Assembly (NCBI GenBank): GCA_963694535.1
Contig: CAVODE010000059.1
Location: forward strand, 1 to 10,743
DNA: 10,743 bases
Direction: 5' to 3'
Source of the DNA: UBA2979 sp963694535
GTDB taxonomy: Bacteria > Chloroflexota > Dehalococcoidia > UBA2979
Below, piece by piece: positions 1 to 7,219 of the stretch; the stretch's first letter is position 1, and every line of letters starts with the position of its first letter. A model generated the notes under the pieces. That model did no database searches. It was not told the DNA's origin and worked only from the letters and a program-made list of their open reading frames with translations. The position numbers and the translations under genes are program-made.

Positions 1-131
1 ACTTATATAACATTACTTATATAAGAAATCATAAAGTAGGCGTATAATTTCCTCACGTACAGGGCGACTGCCCTGCATTTAGCGTTGTGAATCGGGCTTG
101 TATATTGATGGGTTGATTTACGAAATCTGCT
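1..131. promoter_or_regulatory. Leader of the potassium transporter gene: tandem AT-rich repeat, -10-like box, small hairpin
   Basis: The 10-mer ACTTATATAA occurs twice, at 1-10 and 15-24, and the second copy carries the perfect palindrome CTTATATAAG (16-25). A consensus -10 hexamer TATAAT sits at 43-48, but no good -35 box lies 16-18 bases upstream of it. CAGGGC (60-65) and GCCCTG (70-75) form a 6-bp GC-rich stem with a 4-base loop. It is not followed by a T-run, so it looks more like a leader structure than an intrinsic terminator. Promoter and operator roles are inferred; the repeats and the hairpin are read directly. Confidence 0.3.
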
Positions 132-1613
132 ATGAATCACAATAATAATTTTCAGAACGACCAAGGAATATTTCAAAGGATCGTTGCGCGCTTCAGAACA
201 AATCCTTCAAATGGGTTTTATTTATGGGCAGCGATGTGGCCCGTTCTCGCATTGGTTGGTGCGATACTTCTAAGACTTCCGATGAGTTCTACACGGGATA
301 CTGAAGTGTCACTGGTTGATGCAATCTTTACTTCAATTTCAGCGGTGACATTGACGGGTCTGACTGTGCTTGATACTAATCTTGTCTGGTCTACGAGCGG
401 CTTGGTGATATTGCTTGGTTTGTTTCAACTGGGTGGTTTGGGAGCCTTCGCGGGTTTGGCCGCTCTTCTTCTTAGGATTGGACAACTAACCGGTCTGCGA
501 GAGAATCAAATCAGGAGAGCACAAGGCCTGAGTGCTGATCAGGATGAATCGCGATTAAGTCTTTGGTGGATTGTTAAGTTTATGTTGGGAATGCAGTTGA
601 CTGCATTCATACTCATATTCATTAGTTTTTCTATCACGGACGGGCAAGTCCAACTGAATGCCTTATGGCCTTCGGCATTTCTCGCTATTTCTGCTGTTAA
701 TAGTGCAGGTTTCGTATATTGGGGAGAAATCAATGCGGTAACTGATAACAACTTGCTCATGGCAATTTTTAGTTTTTTTACGGTTATTGGTAGTTTTGGG
801 CTATTAGTGCTCCACAATCTAATCGGATCGTACCGCGAAGTTTTTAAGATGCAATTAGGAGCCACCAAAAGTATCAGGACCTATGTTCTATCAGTCAGAC
901 CTCTGGCTCTTCGTGAAATTTGGCGAAGAGTGTCGCTTGACGGCAAGATAATATTTTCCACGTCACTCTTGTTGTTGACGGTGGGTGCACTCTGGGTATT
1001 TGTGCGTGAATATATCGGAAATGGAGTGCTGTCCGACAAGGATGTGTTTGACGCAGTATTTCATGCTCTCACTGAGAGTTCATTCACACGGAGTTCAGGA
1101 TTTTCGACAATCGATTGGTCGGCACCTGATACTGGAACCCTCCTGGTTGTGACGGCATTAATGTTTATCGGTGGCGCCTCAGGCAGCGTTGGAGGTGGCA
1201 TTCGACTCACAACGTTTGGATTGGTGGCACACAAATTTATAAGTGTTATCCGAGGGGATCAGCAGCAGGCGATTTTTGGACGTGGGATAACCGATCATGA
1301 TTTTCGTATTGCACTGACATTTCTTACATGCTCAGTGATTTTTCTAATGACAATGGTCCTGTTAATTTCACAAGTGACGACTGCGAACCTTGAGAATGTT
1401 ATTTTTGAGACGGCGTCTGCATTTTCGAAGACTGGATTTTCTACTGGATTAACTACTGAATTAGGTGATATTGGGAAAATGCTACTTGCAACTACCATGC
1501 TCGTGGGACGTATCGGTCCGCTTGCGGTTCTAACTTTGTTGGCCGGGGATCCAGATCGACAGCAGGTTGCCGGAACTATTCGCTATCCCGAAGAATCAGT
1601 TGTGCTGGGTTAG
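132..1613 (+). CDS. KtrB/TrkH-family potassium uptake protein, transmembrane subunit
   Basis: This is an integral inner-membrane K+ (or Na+/K+) translocating subunit of the Trk/Ktr/HKT superfamily, 493 residues, close to the usual KtrB/TrkH length. Four membrane-pore-membrane repeats are visible from their selectivity-filter glycines: TGLTV around Gly76, NSAGF around Gly193, TRSSGFS around Gly323 and SKTGFS around Gly435. The stretch FIGGASGSVGGG (about 345-356) matches the conserved third-repeat region that includes the gating loop. The C-terminus with GRIGPLAVL and a final RYPEE...G resembles KtrB more than long TrkH. In the family this subunit works with a cytosolic RCK protein (KtrA/TrkA) that binds nucleotides; none is encoded in this window. 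The ATG is the first start after an in-frame stop at 114-116, but there is no clear Shine-Dalgarno, so the exact start is less certain than the family. The choice between KtrB and TrkH is tentative, so no symbol is given. Confidence 0.93.
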   Translation: MNHNNNFQNDQGIFQRIVARFRTNPSNGFYLWAAMWPVLALVGAILLRLPMSSTRDTEVSLVDAIFTSISAVTLTGLTVLDTNLVWSTSGLVILLGLFQLGGLGAFAGLAALLLRIGQLTGLRENQIRRAQGLSADQDESRLSLWWIVKFMLGMQLTAFILIFISFSITDGQVQLNALWPSAFLAISAVNSAGFVYWGEINAVTDNNLLMAIFSFFTVIGSFGLLVLHNLIGSYREVFKMQLGATKSIRTYVLSVRPLALREIWRRVSLDGKIIFSTSLLLLTVGALWVFVREYIGNGVLSDKDVFDAVFHALTESSFTRSSGFSTIDWSAPDTGTLLVVTALMFIGGASGSVGGGIRLTTFGLVAHKFISVIRGDQQQAIFGRGITDHDFRIALTFLTCSVIFLMTMVLLISQVTTANLENVIFETASAFSKTGFSTGLTTELGDIGKMLLATTMLVGRIGPLAVLTLLAGDPDRQQVAGTIRYPEESVVLG

Positions 1614-1617
1614 CACA
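1601..1617 (+). terminator. Possible weak hairpin terminator over the stop codon of the potassium transporter gene
   Basis: TGTGCT (1601-1606) and AGCACA (1612-1617) can form a 6-bp stem with a 5-base loop that includes the first base of the TAG stop. The following bases (CCTCTATTTACC) are pyrimidine-rich but contain no real T-run, so termination here is only a possibility. Confidence 0.2.
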
Positions 1618-1865
1618 CCTCTATTTACCCACGGTATATCGTCTTCCGAATTCTACGTGCAATTTGATGAGTTTCTCGATCTCCCTTGGTCTGGGAAAGT
1701 CAAAATACTGCCTTAGCCTTTCGGACTACGCTTTATTTATTAGGACTATCTGATCTCAAATTAGTAATCTCGCGCGTGTGGAGTCATACAGTTCTAACTC
1801 TCAGTACACTTGTCACAATGTTTTCGAATGATTGGCTTCATTAAATTGAGTAACCGGAGAATATT
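1614..1865. other. 252-base intergenic region without a recognisable gene
   Basis: I see no tRNA fold, convincing small ORF or clear promoter pair here. A 28-codon frame from the ATG at 1667 lacks a ribosome binding site. The last bases hold the Shine-Dalgarno GGAG (1856-1859), 6 bases before the ATG of the next gene, so this region probably contains that gene's promoter. Confidence 0.5.
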
Positions 1866-2501
1866 ATGTACATTATCGATATTTCGAGCTTGAAAAAAGA
1901 GGGCGAGTTTGGGTCTAAAGAGTGGGGCGAGGCCTGTGCGGCTGCAGCTGTAAAAATTCTTGAGGCGGCTGACCTACCTGCTGATTTTGAATGGGCCTTT
2001 ACTGAACGCTATACCCATCCGCCAGATCGACTGATGAAAAATGGCCGCACACAGTGTGGTTACTACATCATGGTTAAGAACGGTGAAATAACTGGCGGCG
2101 ATGGCGAACCCGAGGACGCACTCGCGATCCGTGGATTTCACGTTCGGGCACGCTGGGCTGCATTGTGTAACCAGTCCGGTGCCTTTTATGGCGCCGAAGG
2201 AAAGTTAAAGCGTGGTGAAGGTGAAGTAGCAATGCGTGAGGCAATTGAGAGATATCTTGGGCGTGAAGATCCATACAGTGAAGTGCAACCGTCAGAACGG
2301 TATTTTCCAGAAACCGTGCGTGACCCGTTGATGGCAGGATCAGAGGAAGGCAATGGACTTCACAATATTGCGGCATCTATGCAGGCCTCATCTCCGGAGT
2401 TTGCTGATTTTCCAGTAACAAAGATGCTGGTTCCTGTTTTTGATGAGATGAGTGAAGAGCAAAAGCAGGCATTCATAAAACTGCTTGGCATCGATATATA
2501 A
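1866..2501 (+). CDS. Uncharacterised 211-residue soluble protein
   Basis: I do not recognise this family. The start is well supported: GGAG lies 6 bases before the ATG. The protein has no signal peptide or membrane segment and is rich in Glu, Ala and Gly, which suggests a cytosolic location. The N-terminal part (about 1-65) alternates short beta-like stretches (MYIIDIS, then QCGYYIMVKNGEI) with an Ala-rich helix. The middle (about 80-135) is an Arg/Ala/Glu-rich helical region with GFHVRARWAALCN and KRGEGEVAMREAIERYLG. The C-terminus (about 183-211) looks like two amphipathic helices, VTKMLVPVFDEM and EEQKQAFIKLLG. Composition and codon use look like those of its neighbours, so it is very likely a real expressed gene. 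It lies 99 bases upstream of the aminotransferase on the same strand and could share its transcript. No function is proposed. Confidence 0.8.
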   Translation: MYIIDISSLKKEGEFGSKEWGEACAAAAVKILEAADLPADFEWAFTERYTHPPDRLMKNGRTQCGYYIMVKNGEITGGDGEPEDALAIRGFHVRARWAALCNQSGAFYGAEGKLKRGEGEVAMREAIERYLGREDPYSEVQPSERYFPETVRDPLMAGSEEGNGLHNIAASMQASSPEFADFPVTKMLVPVFDEMSEEQKQAFIKLLGIDI

Positions 2502-2559
2502 TTTATCTTTTAAATTTCATGATTTTGGGTTACTCGGCGGACCACTCGAATGTGATATA

Positions 2560-2574
2560 ACTCTTGAAAAGAGT
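2560..2574 (+). other. Small hairpin in the leader of the aminotransferase gene
   Basis: ACTCTT (2560-2565) and AAGAGT (2569-2574) are perfectly complementary across a 3-base loop, 26 bases upstream of the ATG. No T-run follows, so it is not a standard terminator. It might be a leader structure or chance. Confidence 0.2.
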
Positions 2575-2600
2575 GGGATTATTTGTTCAGGAGAAATATT

Positions 2601-3977
2601 ATGACTCAAGATGAGCACCCGTTGGTCACTAAGTATCGCCTATTTAGCCCTGCCTCAGAAGCATTACACGTGAAGGCCCGAAAAGTATTTCCTGGCGGTG
2701 ATACAAGATCCAGCGCGCATTATGGGCCATACCCTCTGACTATCACCGAGGCGTCAGGCTGTGTGATGAAAGACGCTGACGGACATGAAGCATTAGATTT
2801 CATGAATAATTTCACATCCTTGGTGCACGGACACGCGCGCCCGGAGATAGTCGAATCAGTTCAGAAACAAATTGCGCTCGGGTCGGCGTATGCCGCGCCA
2901 AGTCAAAACCAAATAGATCTTGCTGAAATAATTACTGAAAGAATTCCTTCAGTCGAGCAAATGCGTTTTACCAGCTCGGGGAGCGAAGGAACGACGATGG
3001 CAATCAGGTGTGCAAGGGCGGCTACTGGGCGGCAGAAAATTATGAAGATGGAGGGCGGCTATCACGGTAGCTTTGAACTTGCTGAGGTGTCATTGGTACC
3101 CATGCCGGATTCACGAGGCGATCTAAGTGAACCTAATTCACTGCCAATTGACGGAAGCTTTCCCGACAGCGTGTTACAGGAAACCGTGATTTGCCCATAT
3201 AACCAACCGGAGATGGCTAAAAATCTCATTGAGAAACATAGTTCTGAACTAGCAGCAATAATTGTTGAGCCGGTTCTGGGGTCGATGGGCATGATACCCG
3301 CCACACGAGAATTTCTGCAGGCATTGCGGGACGCTGCTACTGCGAACGGAATTATTCTGATTTTTGATGAAGTTATTTCCCTGAGAATAAATCACGGTGG
3401 GGCTCAAAGATTTTTCGGAGTCACACCCGATCTCACCTGCATGGGTAAAATAATTGGCGGCGGATTACCCGTCGGAGGGGTAGGTGGACGGACGGACCTA
3501 ATGCAATTATTCAGTCCGGATAGTCCCAGCCCAGTGGTTCACGCGAGTACTTTTTCAGGTAATGCCCTAACGATGTCTGCGGGCCTGCCGGCTATGCAAG
3601 CATTTAACGAGGACGAATGCAATCGAATTAATGTATTAGCAGATAGATTGCGCGAGGGATTCAACCAAGCATTCACCCAGGCAGGAATTTTGGGGAATGC
3701 GAGTGGTATCGGCTCACTGACTAATATTAATTTCACGAATGGACCATTGAATGACTCGCGTGATTTCTTGGATGGACTGATTGTCAGCAAACACATCGGA
3801 CAATTGTTACATCTTGGAATGCTGCGGCATGGAGTAATGTCGGCGTCCCGTTTGATGTTTTGCACAAGTACGGCGATGAGTGACCGGGAGATTGAAAAAG
3901 CAGTGGCGGCTTTGCAGGCAACCCTCGACGAGTTGAAACCATTTGTAGAGAATGAGTGCCCGGAGTTGATCGCGTAA
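2601..3977 (+). CDS. Class III PLP-dependent aminotransferase, glutamate-1-semialdehyde aminomutase-like
   Basis: This is a cytosolic pyridoxal-phosphate enzyme of aminotransferase class III (fold type I), 458 residues. The start is the ATG at 2601, 7 bases after AGGAG (2589-2593); an in-frame TTG at 2583 would place that site inside the gene, so I rejected it. Visible landmarks are the phosphate-binding SSGSEG (about 125-130), YHG (154-156, the stacking aromatic), EP at 223-224, DEV (256-258, the Asp that contacts the pyridine nitrogen), and MGKIIGGGLPVGG with the Schiff-base lysine at about 283. STFSGN with Thr at about 317 also fits. These patterns place it near GSA aminomutase (HemL). The N-terminal FPGGDTRSSAHYGPYP region and the somewhat greater length fit the many HemL-like paralogues of unknown substrate rather than the tetrapyrrole enzyme. 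Its 3' end faces the amidase gene with 35 bases between them. The likely role is transamination or amino-group shift on an amino-aldehyde or oxo-acid; the substrate is unknown. Confidence 0.9.
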   Translation: MTQDEHPLVTKYRLFSPASEALHVKARKVFPGGDTRSSAHYGPYPLTITEASGCVMKDADGHEALDFMNNFTSLVHGHARPEIVESVQKQIALGSAYAAPSQNQIDLAEIITERIPSVEQMRFTSSGSEGTTMAIRCARAATGRQKIMKMEGGYHGSFELAEVSLVPMPDSRGDLSEPNSLPIDGSFPDSVLQETVICPYNQPEMAKNLIEKHSSELAAIIVEPVLGSMGMIPATREFLQALRDAATANGIILIFDEVISLRINHGGAQRFFGVTPDLTCMGKIIGGGLPVGGVGGRTDLMQLFSPDSPSPVVHASTFSGNALTMSAGLPAMQAFNEDECNRINVLADRLREGFNQAFTQAGILGNASGIGSLTNINFTNGPLNDSRDFLDGLIVSKHIGQLLHLGMLRHGVMSASRLMFCTSTAMSDREIEKAVAALQATLDELKPFVENECPELIA

Positions 3978-4012
3978 TCGCATCAAGTCGCGTAGAGATG
4001 AAATATACGGTG

Positions 4013-5389
4013 TTAACTCTTCGTTGTGGACGGCCTTTGCAGGTGAAAATCAGTAACTTTTTGAAAATTATGCGCGATCTGTAGCGTTAGACTATCGGTG
4101 CCCTGCGCGGTTGAAATCATGAGGCCCGTTGGTAGCTCGTCACTGTCAAACCCGTTTGGTACTGAGATGGATGGCTGCCTGCTTTGATTAAAGACACTTG
4201 TATTTCGGACTTTTTTTCCCAAATTTTCTAGATCGTCGGTAATCGGCTCGGCTACCTGCGTGCAGGTGGGGATGATATATCCATCAATTTGATGCGTATG
4301 TAATGCGTTCTCAAAACTGGCTTCCACCTCACGTCGATAATCTAGGGCGCGAACATAGTCATGAAGTGACGCATCAAGGCCAGTAAGCATCTGGGCACGG
4401 ACTCGCTCGCCGATTAACTCTTTATTGTCGCGGAGTATGCTTTCGATGTAGGTCGAACCTTCTGCAGTTGCAATAGGTGAGAGCTTTCCGCGCATATCTA
4501 TATAATCAGGCATGGGTTCAAGTTCAGTGATCTCAACGCCAAGCCCACGAAAAATAGATATTGATTTGTCGAATGAATCTAGGATTCCTGATTGACAGCC
4601 CTCGAGCAAACTTGGAATAATTGCTAATTTCAGACCCGCGATTGAATCTTCAAGTTGATCAACGAAAGAAACACGCTTACTAGGCTCGAGCATCCACTCA
4701 AGCATCAGAGCACACTCCTGGGCAGATCTTGTCATCGGACCTGCGTGGTCTAAAGTTTTTGAGAGGGGAATAATTCCTTTTGTGCTTACGAGCCCGAAAG
4801 TAGGTTTGTGTCCTGTTATTCCGCAGAAGGCAGCGGGATTTCTCACGGAACCACCAGTATCAGTTCCCAGTGCTGCTGCTACTTGACCGGCGGCAACGGC
4901 AGCTCCTGAGCCGCCCGAAGAACCACCGGGGACTCTGGTTAAATCCCAAGGATTTCGAGTAGGGCCATAATGCGGATTATTAGTAGTCATACCCATGGCC
5001 AGTTCGTGAGTGTTTGTCTTGCCAACAACGATCATGCCCGCGCGCTGCAGTAGATCGATGACGTCAGAATCCTCATCGGGGATTCTGTTTTTAAAGGCAG
5101 CCGTACCTCCAGCAGTTGTTATTCCAGCAGTGTCATAGAGATCTTTCACGGCAAGCGGAATCCCATCCAGTACGCTTACAGGGCCAGTTGTTGCAAGGCG
5201 TTTATCAGCCTCATTGGCCTGATTCAAGGCAAGCTCTTCCGTCATCAGCACGAATGAATTCAGCTTAGGGTTGCTCTCCTTCATTTTTCGAAAAGCATCA
5301 TCTACGAGTTCACGTACAGAGATAGCCTTGTTATCGAGGAGCTCTCGGATTTCCATGATGGAGTAGTAATCGTTATCAAGCACTGTCAT
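4013..5389 (-). CDS. Amidase-signature family hydrolase
   Basis: This hydrolyses a C-N amide bond with the Ser-cisSer-Lys triad of the amidase signature family, as in GatA, FAAH and malonamidase; 458 residues, cytosolic. Catalytic residues are visible: Lys82 in LAVKDLYD, the bridging Ser157 in GGSSGGSGAAVAAG and nucleophile Ser181 in GTDTGGSVRNPAA. The spacings of 75 and 99 residues from the lysine equal those of FAAH. A C-terminal FNQSRQPSISVPNGF segment is also typical. I chose the ATG at 5389 because GGGGAA (5399-5404) lies 9 bases upstream; the frame stays open to 5494, but that part overlaps the aldolase gene and lacks family similarity. It starts 44 bases after the aldolase stop, so the two are probably one operon. 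GatA of the tRNA amidotransferase is less likely because no gatB or gatC is nearby and the neighbours are catabolic. The substrate is unknown. Confidence 0.93.
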   Translation of the reverse strand: MTVLDNDYYSIMEIRELLDNKAISVRELVDDAFRKMKESNPKLNSFVLMTEELALNQANEADKRLATTGPVSVLDGIPLAVKDLYDTAGITTAGGTAAFKNRIPDEDSDVIDLLQRAGMIVVGKTNTHELAMGMTTNNPHYGPTRNPWDLTRVPGGSSGGSGAAVAAGQVAAALGTDTGGSVRNPAAFCGITGHKPTFGLVSTKGIIPLSKTLDHAGPMTRSAQECALMLEWMLEPSKRVSFVDQLEDSIAGLKLAIIPSLLEGCQSGILDSFDKSISIFRGLGVEITELEPMPDYIDMRGKLSPIATAEGSTYIESILRDNKELIGERVRAQMLTGLDASLHDYVRALDYRREVEASFENALHTHQIDGYIIPTCTQVAEPITDDLENLGKKVRNTSVFNQSRQPSISVPNGFDSDELPTGLMISTAQGTDSLTLQIAHNFQKVTDFHLQRPSTTKS

Positions 5390-5433
5390 ATTTGAAGATT
5401 CCCCATGGACGTAAAAATAGCCATTCCAGTAAG

Positions 5434-6189
5434 TTAGTCTCGGTTTATATCGGAGAGACCAGTTTCCATACCTTGTAATGCCCATGGGGCCCAAGGCATC
5501 GTGAAAAATTTAAATCCCTTTTCCACGTAGAAATTCGGATCCATTCCAGGAGGAATGAAGTACATTCCAGGCACTACATTGTGTTTTTTGCAGGCTGCGG
5601 CAATCGTGTCGAGCCCCTTTTGGTAGGTATCACTTGGATAATCAAGCGGAACATCGAGTTCAATTGACAGATCGGAAGGCCCAATCAAAAGGACATCTAT
5701 ACCCGGGACACTGAGAATTTCATCAATATTGTCTATAGCCTGAAGTGTTTCAATCATTGGAATGATAAGAAGCTCTTCATTAACTATATCTAAGTAATCT
5801 CGATAATTTTCAAACTCGCCCCACTCGCCACGAACTCCCGCATTACTGCGATCACCAAGAGGTGAGTATTGGCAGGCTCTCACCATCGCGATGGCCTCCT
5901 CTTTGGTATTTACCATTGGTACGATGATTCCTCTGGCGCCAAGGTCCAATGCGAAACAAATCAGGTCAGCACGATTTGCACTGACTCGTACGATAGGTGC
6001 AGCCTCTTTGCCTCGCATTGCCGCCATTGCATCTTTGTATTCTTTAAGTTCTATGGGTGAGTGTTGGGTGTCAAAAAGAATAAAGTCTAAGCCGGAATCG
6101 GCCAGCATACTCATGTTTTCCTCAGATAACGAACCCGCAGTACCGACGACAGTTTTTCCGGCCCTTAATCGATCTCGTATAGCGTTCAT
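5434..6189 (-). CDS. HpcH/HpaI-family class II aldolase
   Basis: Members of this family are metal-dependent aldolases that split 2-oxo-4-hydroxy acids into pyruvate (or a related oxo-acid) and an aldehyde. The protein has 251 residues, the usual length, and is a cytosolic TIM barrel. Visible family residues are the catalytic His43 in FDTQHSP, Arg68 in VRVS (oxo-acid binding), LGARGIIVPMV (84-93), the metal ligand Glu147 in PMIET and the second ligand Asp173 in IGPSDLS. The CQYSPLGDRS stretch (106-115) corresponds to the CRYPP-type loop of HpaI. The Gln before His43 replaces the Glu of HpaI and RhmA. The start is the ATG at 6189, 9 bases after AGAGG (6199-6203); a TTG at 6198 would abut the ribosome binding site. 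It is first in a likely operon with the amidase and is divergent from the RraA-like gene. A perfect palindrome lies between its ribosome binding site and start. The exact substrate is not readable. Confidence 0.93.
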   Translation of the reverse strand: MNAIRDRLRAGKTVVGTAGSLSEENMSMLADSGLDFILFDTQHSPIELKEYKDAMAAMRGKEAAPIVRVSANRADLICFALDLGARGIIVPMVNTKEEAIAMVRACQYSPLGDRSNAGVRGEWGEFENYRDYLDIVNEELLIIPMIETLQAIDNIDEILSVPGIDVLLIGPSDLSIELDVPLDYPSDTYQKGLDTIAAACKKHNVVPGMYFIPPGMDPNFYVEKGFKFFTMPWAPWALQGMETGLSDINRD

Positions 6190-6198
6190 TGTATACAA
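6189..6198. promoter_or_regulatory. Perfect 10-bp palindrome TTGTATACAA at the aldolase start, possible operator
   Basis: The site fills the space between the ribosome binding site and the ATG of the HpcH/HpaI aldolase and includes the A of that ATG. TTGT-AT-ACAA has the form of operators recognised by GntR-family (FCD-type) regulators of organic-acid catabolism. The palindrome is seen directly; binding by a regulator is inferred, and no regulator gene lies in the window. Confidence 0.35.
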
Positions 6199-6442
6199 CC
6201 TCTACTTCTCTAGTGTAAATTCTTGTTTTTCGGTCATTGGTCAGATAAATTAGCAAGTTTATAAACCAACGCCATATTACACGAAAAGCCGATACGGTGG
6301 TGAACCAATTCGTTAGCAAATATAACCTTTGGTGGTATTGAGGTTGCTAATCACCCAGTTGGCCTTGATATGGGTTCTAAATTACGAAAAAAACTCTTAT
6401 ATTGAGAGGCACAATCCTTTTAAGTACTGGGAGATAACAAAA
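6190..6442. promoter_or_regulatory. Divergent control region between the aldolase and RraA-like genes
   Basis: This 253-base AT-rich gap must hold promoters for two divergent transcripts. Besides the palindrome at its left end, it contains TTAGCAA three times: direct at 6250-6256 and 6313-6319, inverted as TTGCTAA at 6344-6350. The last two face each other and could be half-sites. TATATT (6398-6403) is a possible -10 box for the rightward gene, without a good -35. The rightward ribosome binding site is GGGAG at 6429-6433. All regulatory roles are inferred. Confidence 0.4.
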
Positions 6443-7168
6443 ATGACAACAGCAACACCGATTAGCGACGAAACTTTGACTAAGTTAAGAAATATACCAA
6501 CACAAACATTAATCGATGGACTTTGGGTCAAGGGTTGGCCTTCAGGCTATATCGAGGGGGCACTACCTCTTAAGTCAGGTCAATCAATGGCGGGTAGGGC
6601 AGTCACCCTTCGATTCGTCCCACACCGACCTGATCTGGCTGAAGATAAGCCTAAGCGGGATCAGTCAGCTGAATACGTGGCAATTGAGCTTTGCGGACCA
6701 GGCGAGGTGTTAGTCATAGATGCGATGGGATGGAAGTACAGCTCTATTGGAGGGGACATTAAGTTCATGCGATTGATGCAACTCAAAGTTGGTGGATTGG
6801 TTACAGACGGCGGAGTCAGAGATAGTGTGGTGTTAAAGGACTACGGATTTCCGGTGTATTCAGCTAGTACTACTGCCAAGCAAGGACCGGCAGATTTCTG
6901 GCCCTGGCAAGTGAACGATGCAATTCAGTGTGGCGGTGTTCTGGTGAGGCCGGGAGATGCAATTGTTGGAGATGATGATGGCGTAGTGGTGGTTCCTAGT
7001 TCTGAGGTTGATGAAGTAATACGAATTGCCCACGAGCGCGAGGAAGTTGAAGAAGTAATCAAGGCGCAGTTGGAAGTAGAGAACTGTTCTCCGGGAAAAT
7101 ACTATCCATTTAATGAGGATACGTGGAAACTATACGAGGAGAAGACAGGCAGAAAGAGAGTTCAGTAG
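6443..7168 (+). CDS. RraA / 4-hydroxy-4-methyl-2-oxoglutarate aldolase-like protein
   Basis: This belongs to the RraA-like fold family, which includes metal-dependent HMG/CHA aldolases that cleave to pyruvate and decarboxylate oxaloacetate, and the RNase E inhibitor RraA. It has 241 residues; RraA proper is about 160, so it fits the longer enzyme-like branch. Visible motifs are GGDIKFMRLMQLKVGGLVTD (103-122) followed by the signature DGGVRD (122-127), where Arg126 binds the oxo-acid and Asp127 the Mg2+. GFPVYS (135-140) and GDAIVGDDDGVVVVP (171-185) follow. The C-terminal Glu-rich helix ending in LYEEKTGRKR is an extension seen in the long branch. The start is the ATG at 6443, with GGGAG 9 bases upstream; the frame is open from 6329, but that region is AT-rich leader. 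Regulation of RNase E is unlikely given the length and catabolic context. It is divergent from another pyruvate-type aldolase and converges on the MFS gene. Confidence 0.92.
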   Translation: MTTATPISDETLTKLRNIPTQTLIDGLWVKGWPSGYIEGALPLKSGQSMAGRAVTLRFVPHRPDLAEDKPKRDQSAEYVAIELCGPGEVLVIDAMGWKYSSIGGDIKFMRLMQLKVGGLVTDGGVRDSVVLKDYGFPVYSASTTAKQGPADFWPWQVNDAIQCGGVLVRPGDAIVGDDDGVVVVPSSEVDEVIRIAHEREEVEEVIKAQLEVENCSPGKYYPFNEDTWKLYEEKTGRKRVQ

Positions 7169-7219
7169 GACTTTATATCTGGCCATAGATTAAGAACATT
7201 GACCATAATAGACTCGCTA

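Noticed and set aside
539..868. Minus-strand open frame of 109 codons inside the potassium transporter gene
   Set aside because: It is antisense to a well-supported membrane protein and its translation has no recognisable features.
1667..1753. 28-codon plus-strand frame in the intergenic region
   Set aside because: There is no ribosome binding site and nothing in the peptide suggests a gene.
5390..5494. N-terminal extension of the amidase starting at 5494
   Set aside because: It overlaps the end of the aldolase gene, lacks family similarity, and a better ATG with a ribosome binding site lies at 5389.
5891..6253. Plus-strand open frame of 120 codons
   Set aside because: It lies antisense to the HpcH/HpaI aldolase, has no family features, and its start has no ribosome binding site.
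6329..6442. N-terminal extension of the RraA-like protein from 6329
   Set aside because: The extra residues look like translated AT-rich leader; the ATG at 6443 has GGGAG 9 bases upstream and matches the family's start.
6443..7168. Naming the RraA-like gene rraA as an RNase E regulator
   Set aside because: The protein is about 80 residues longer than RraA and sits among catabolic enzymes; an aldolase or decarboxylase role is more likely.
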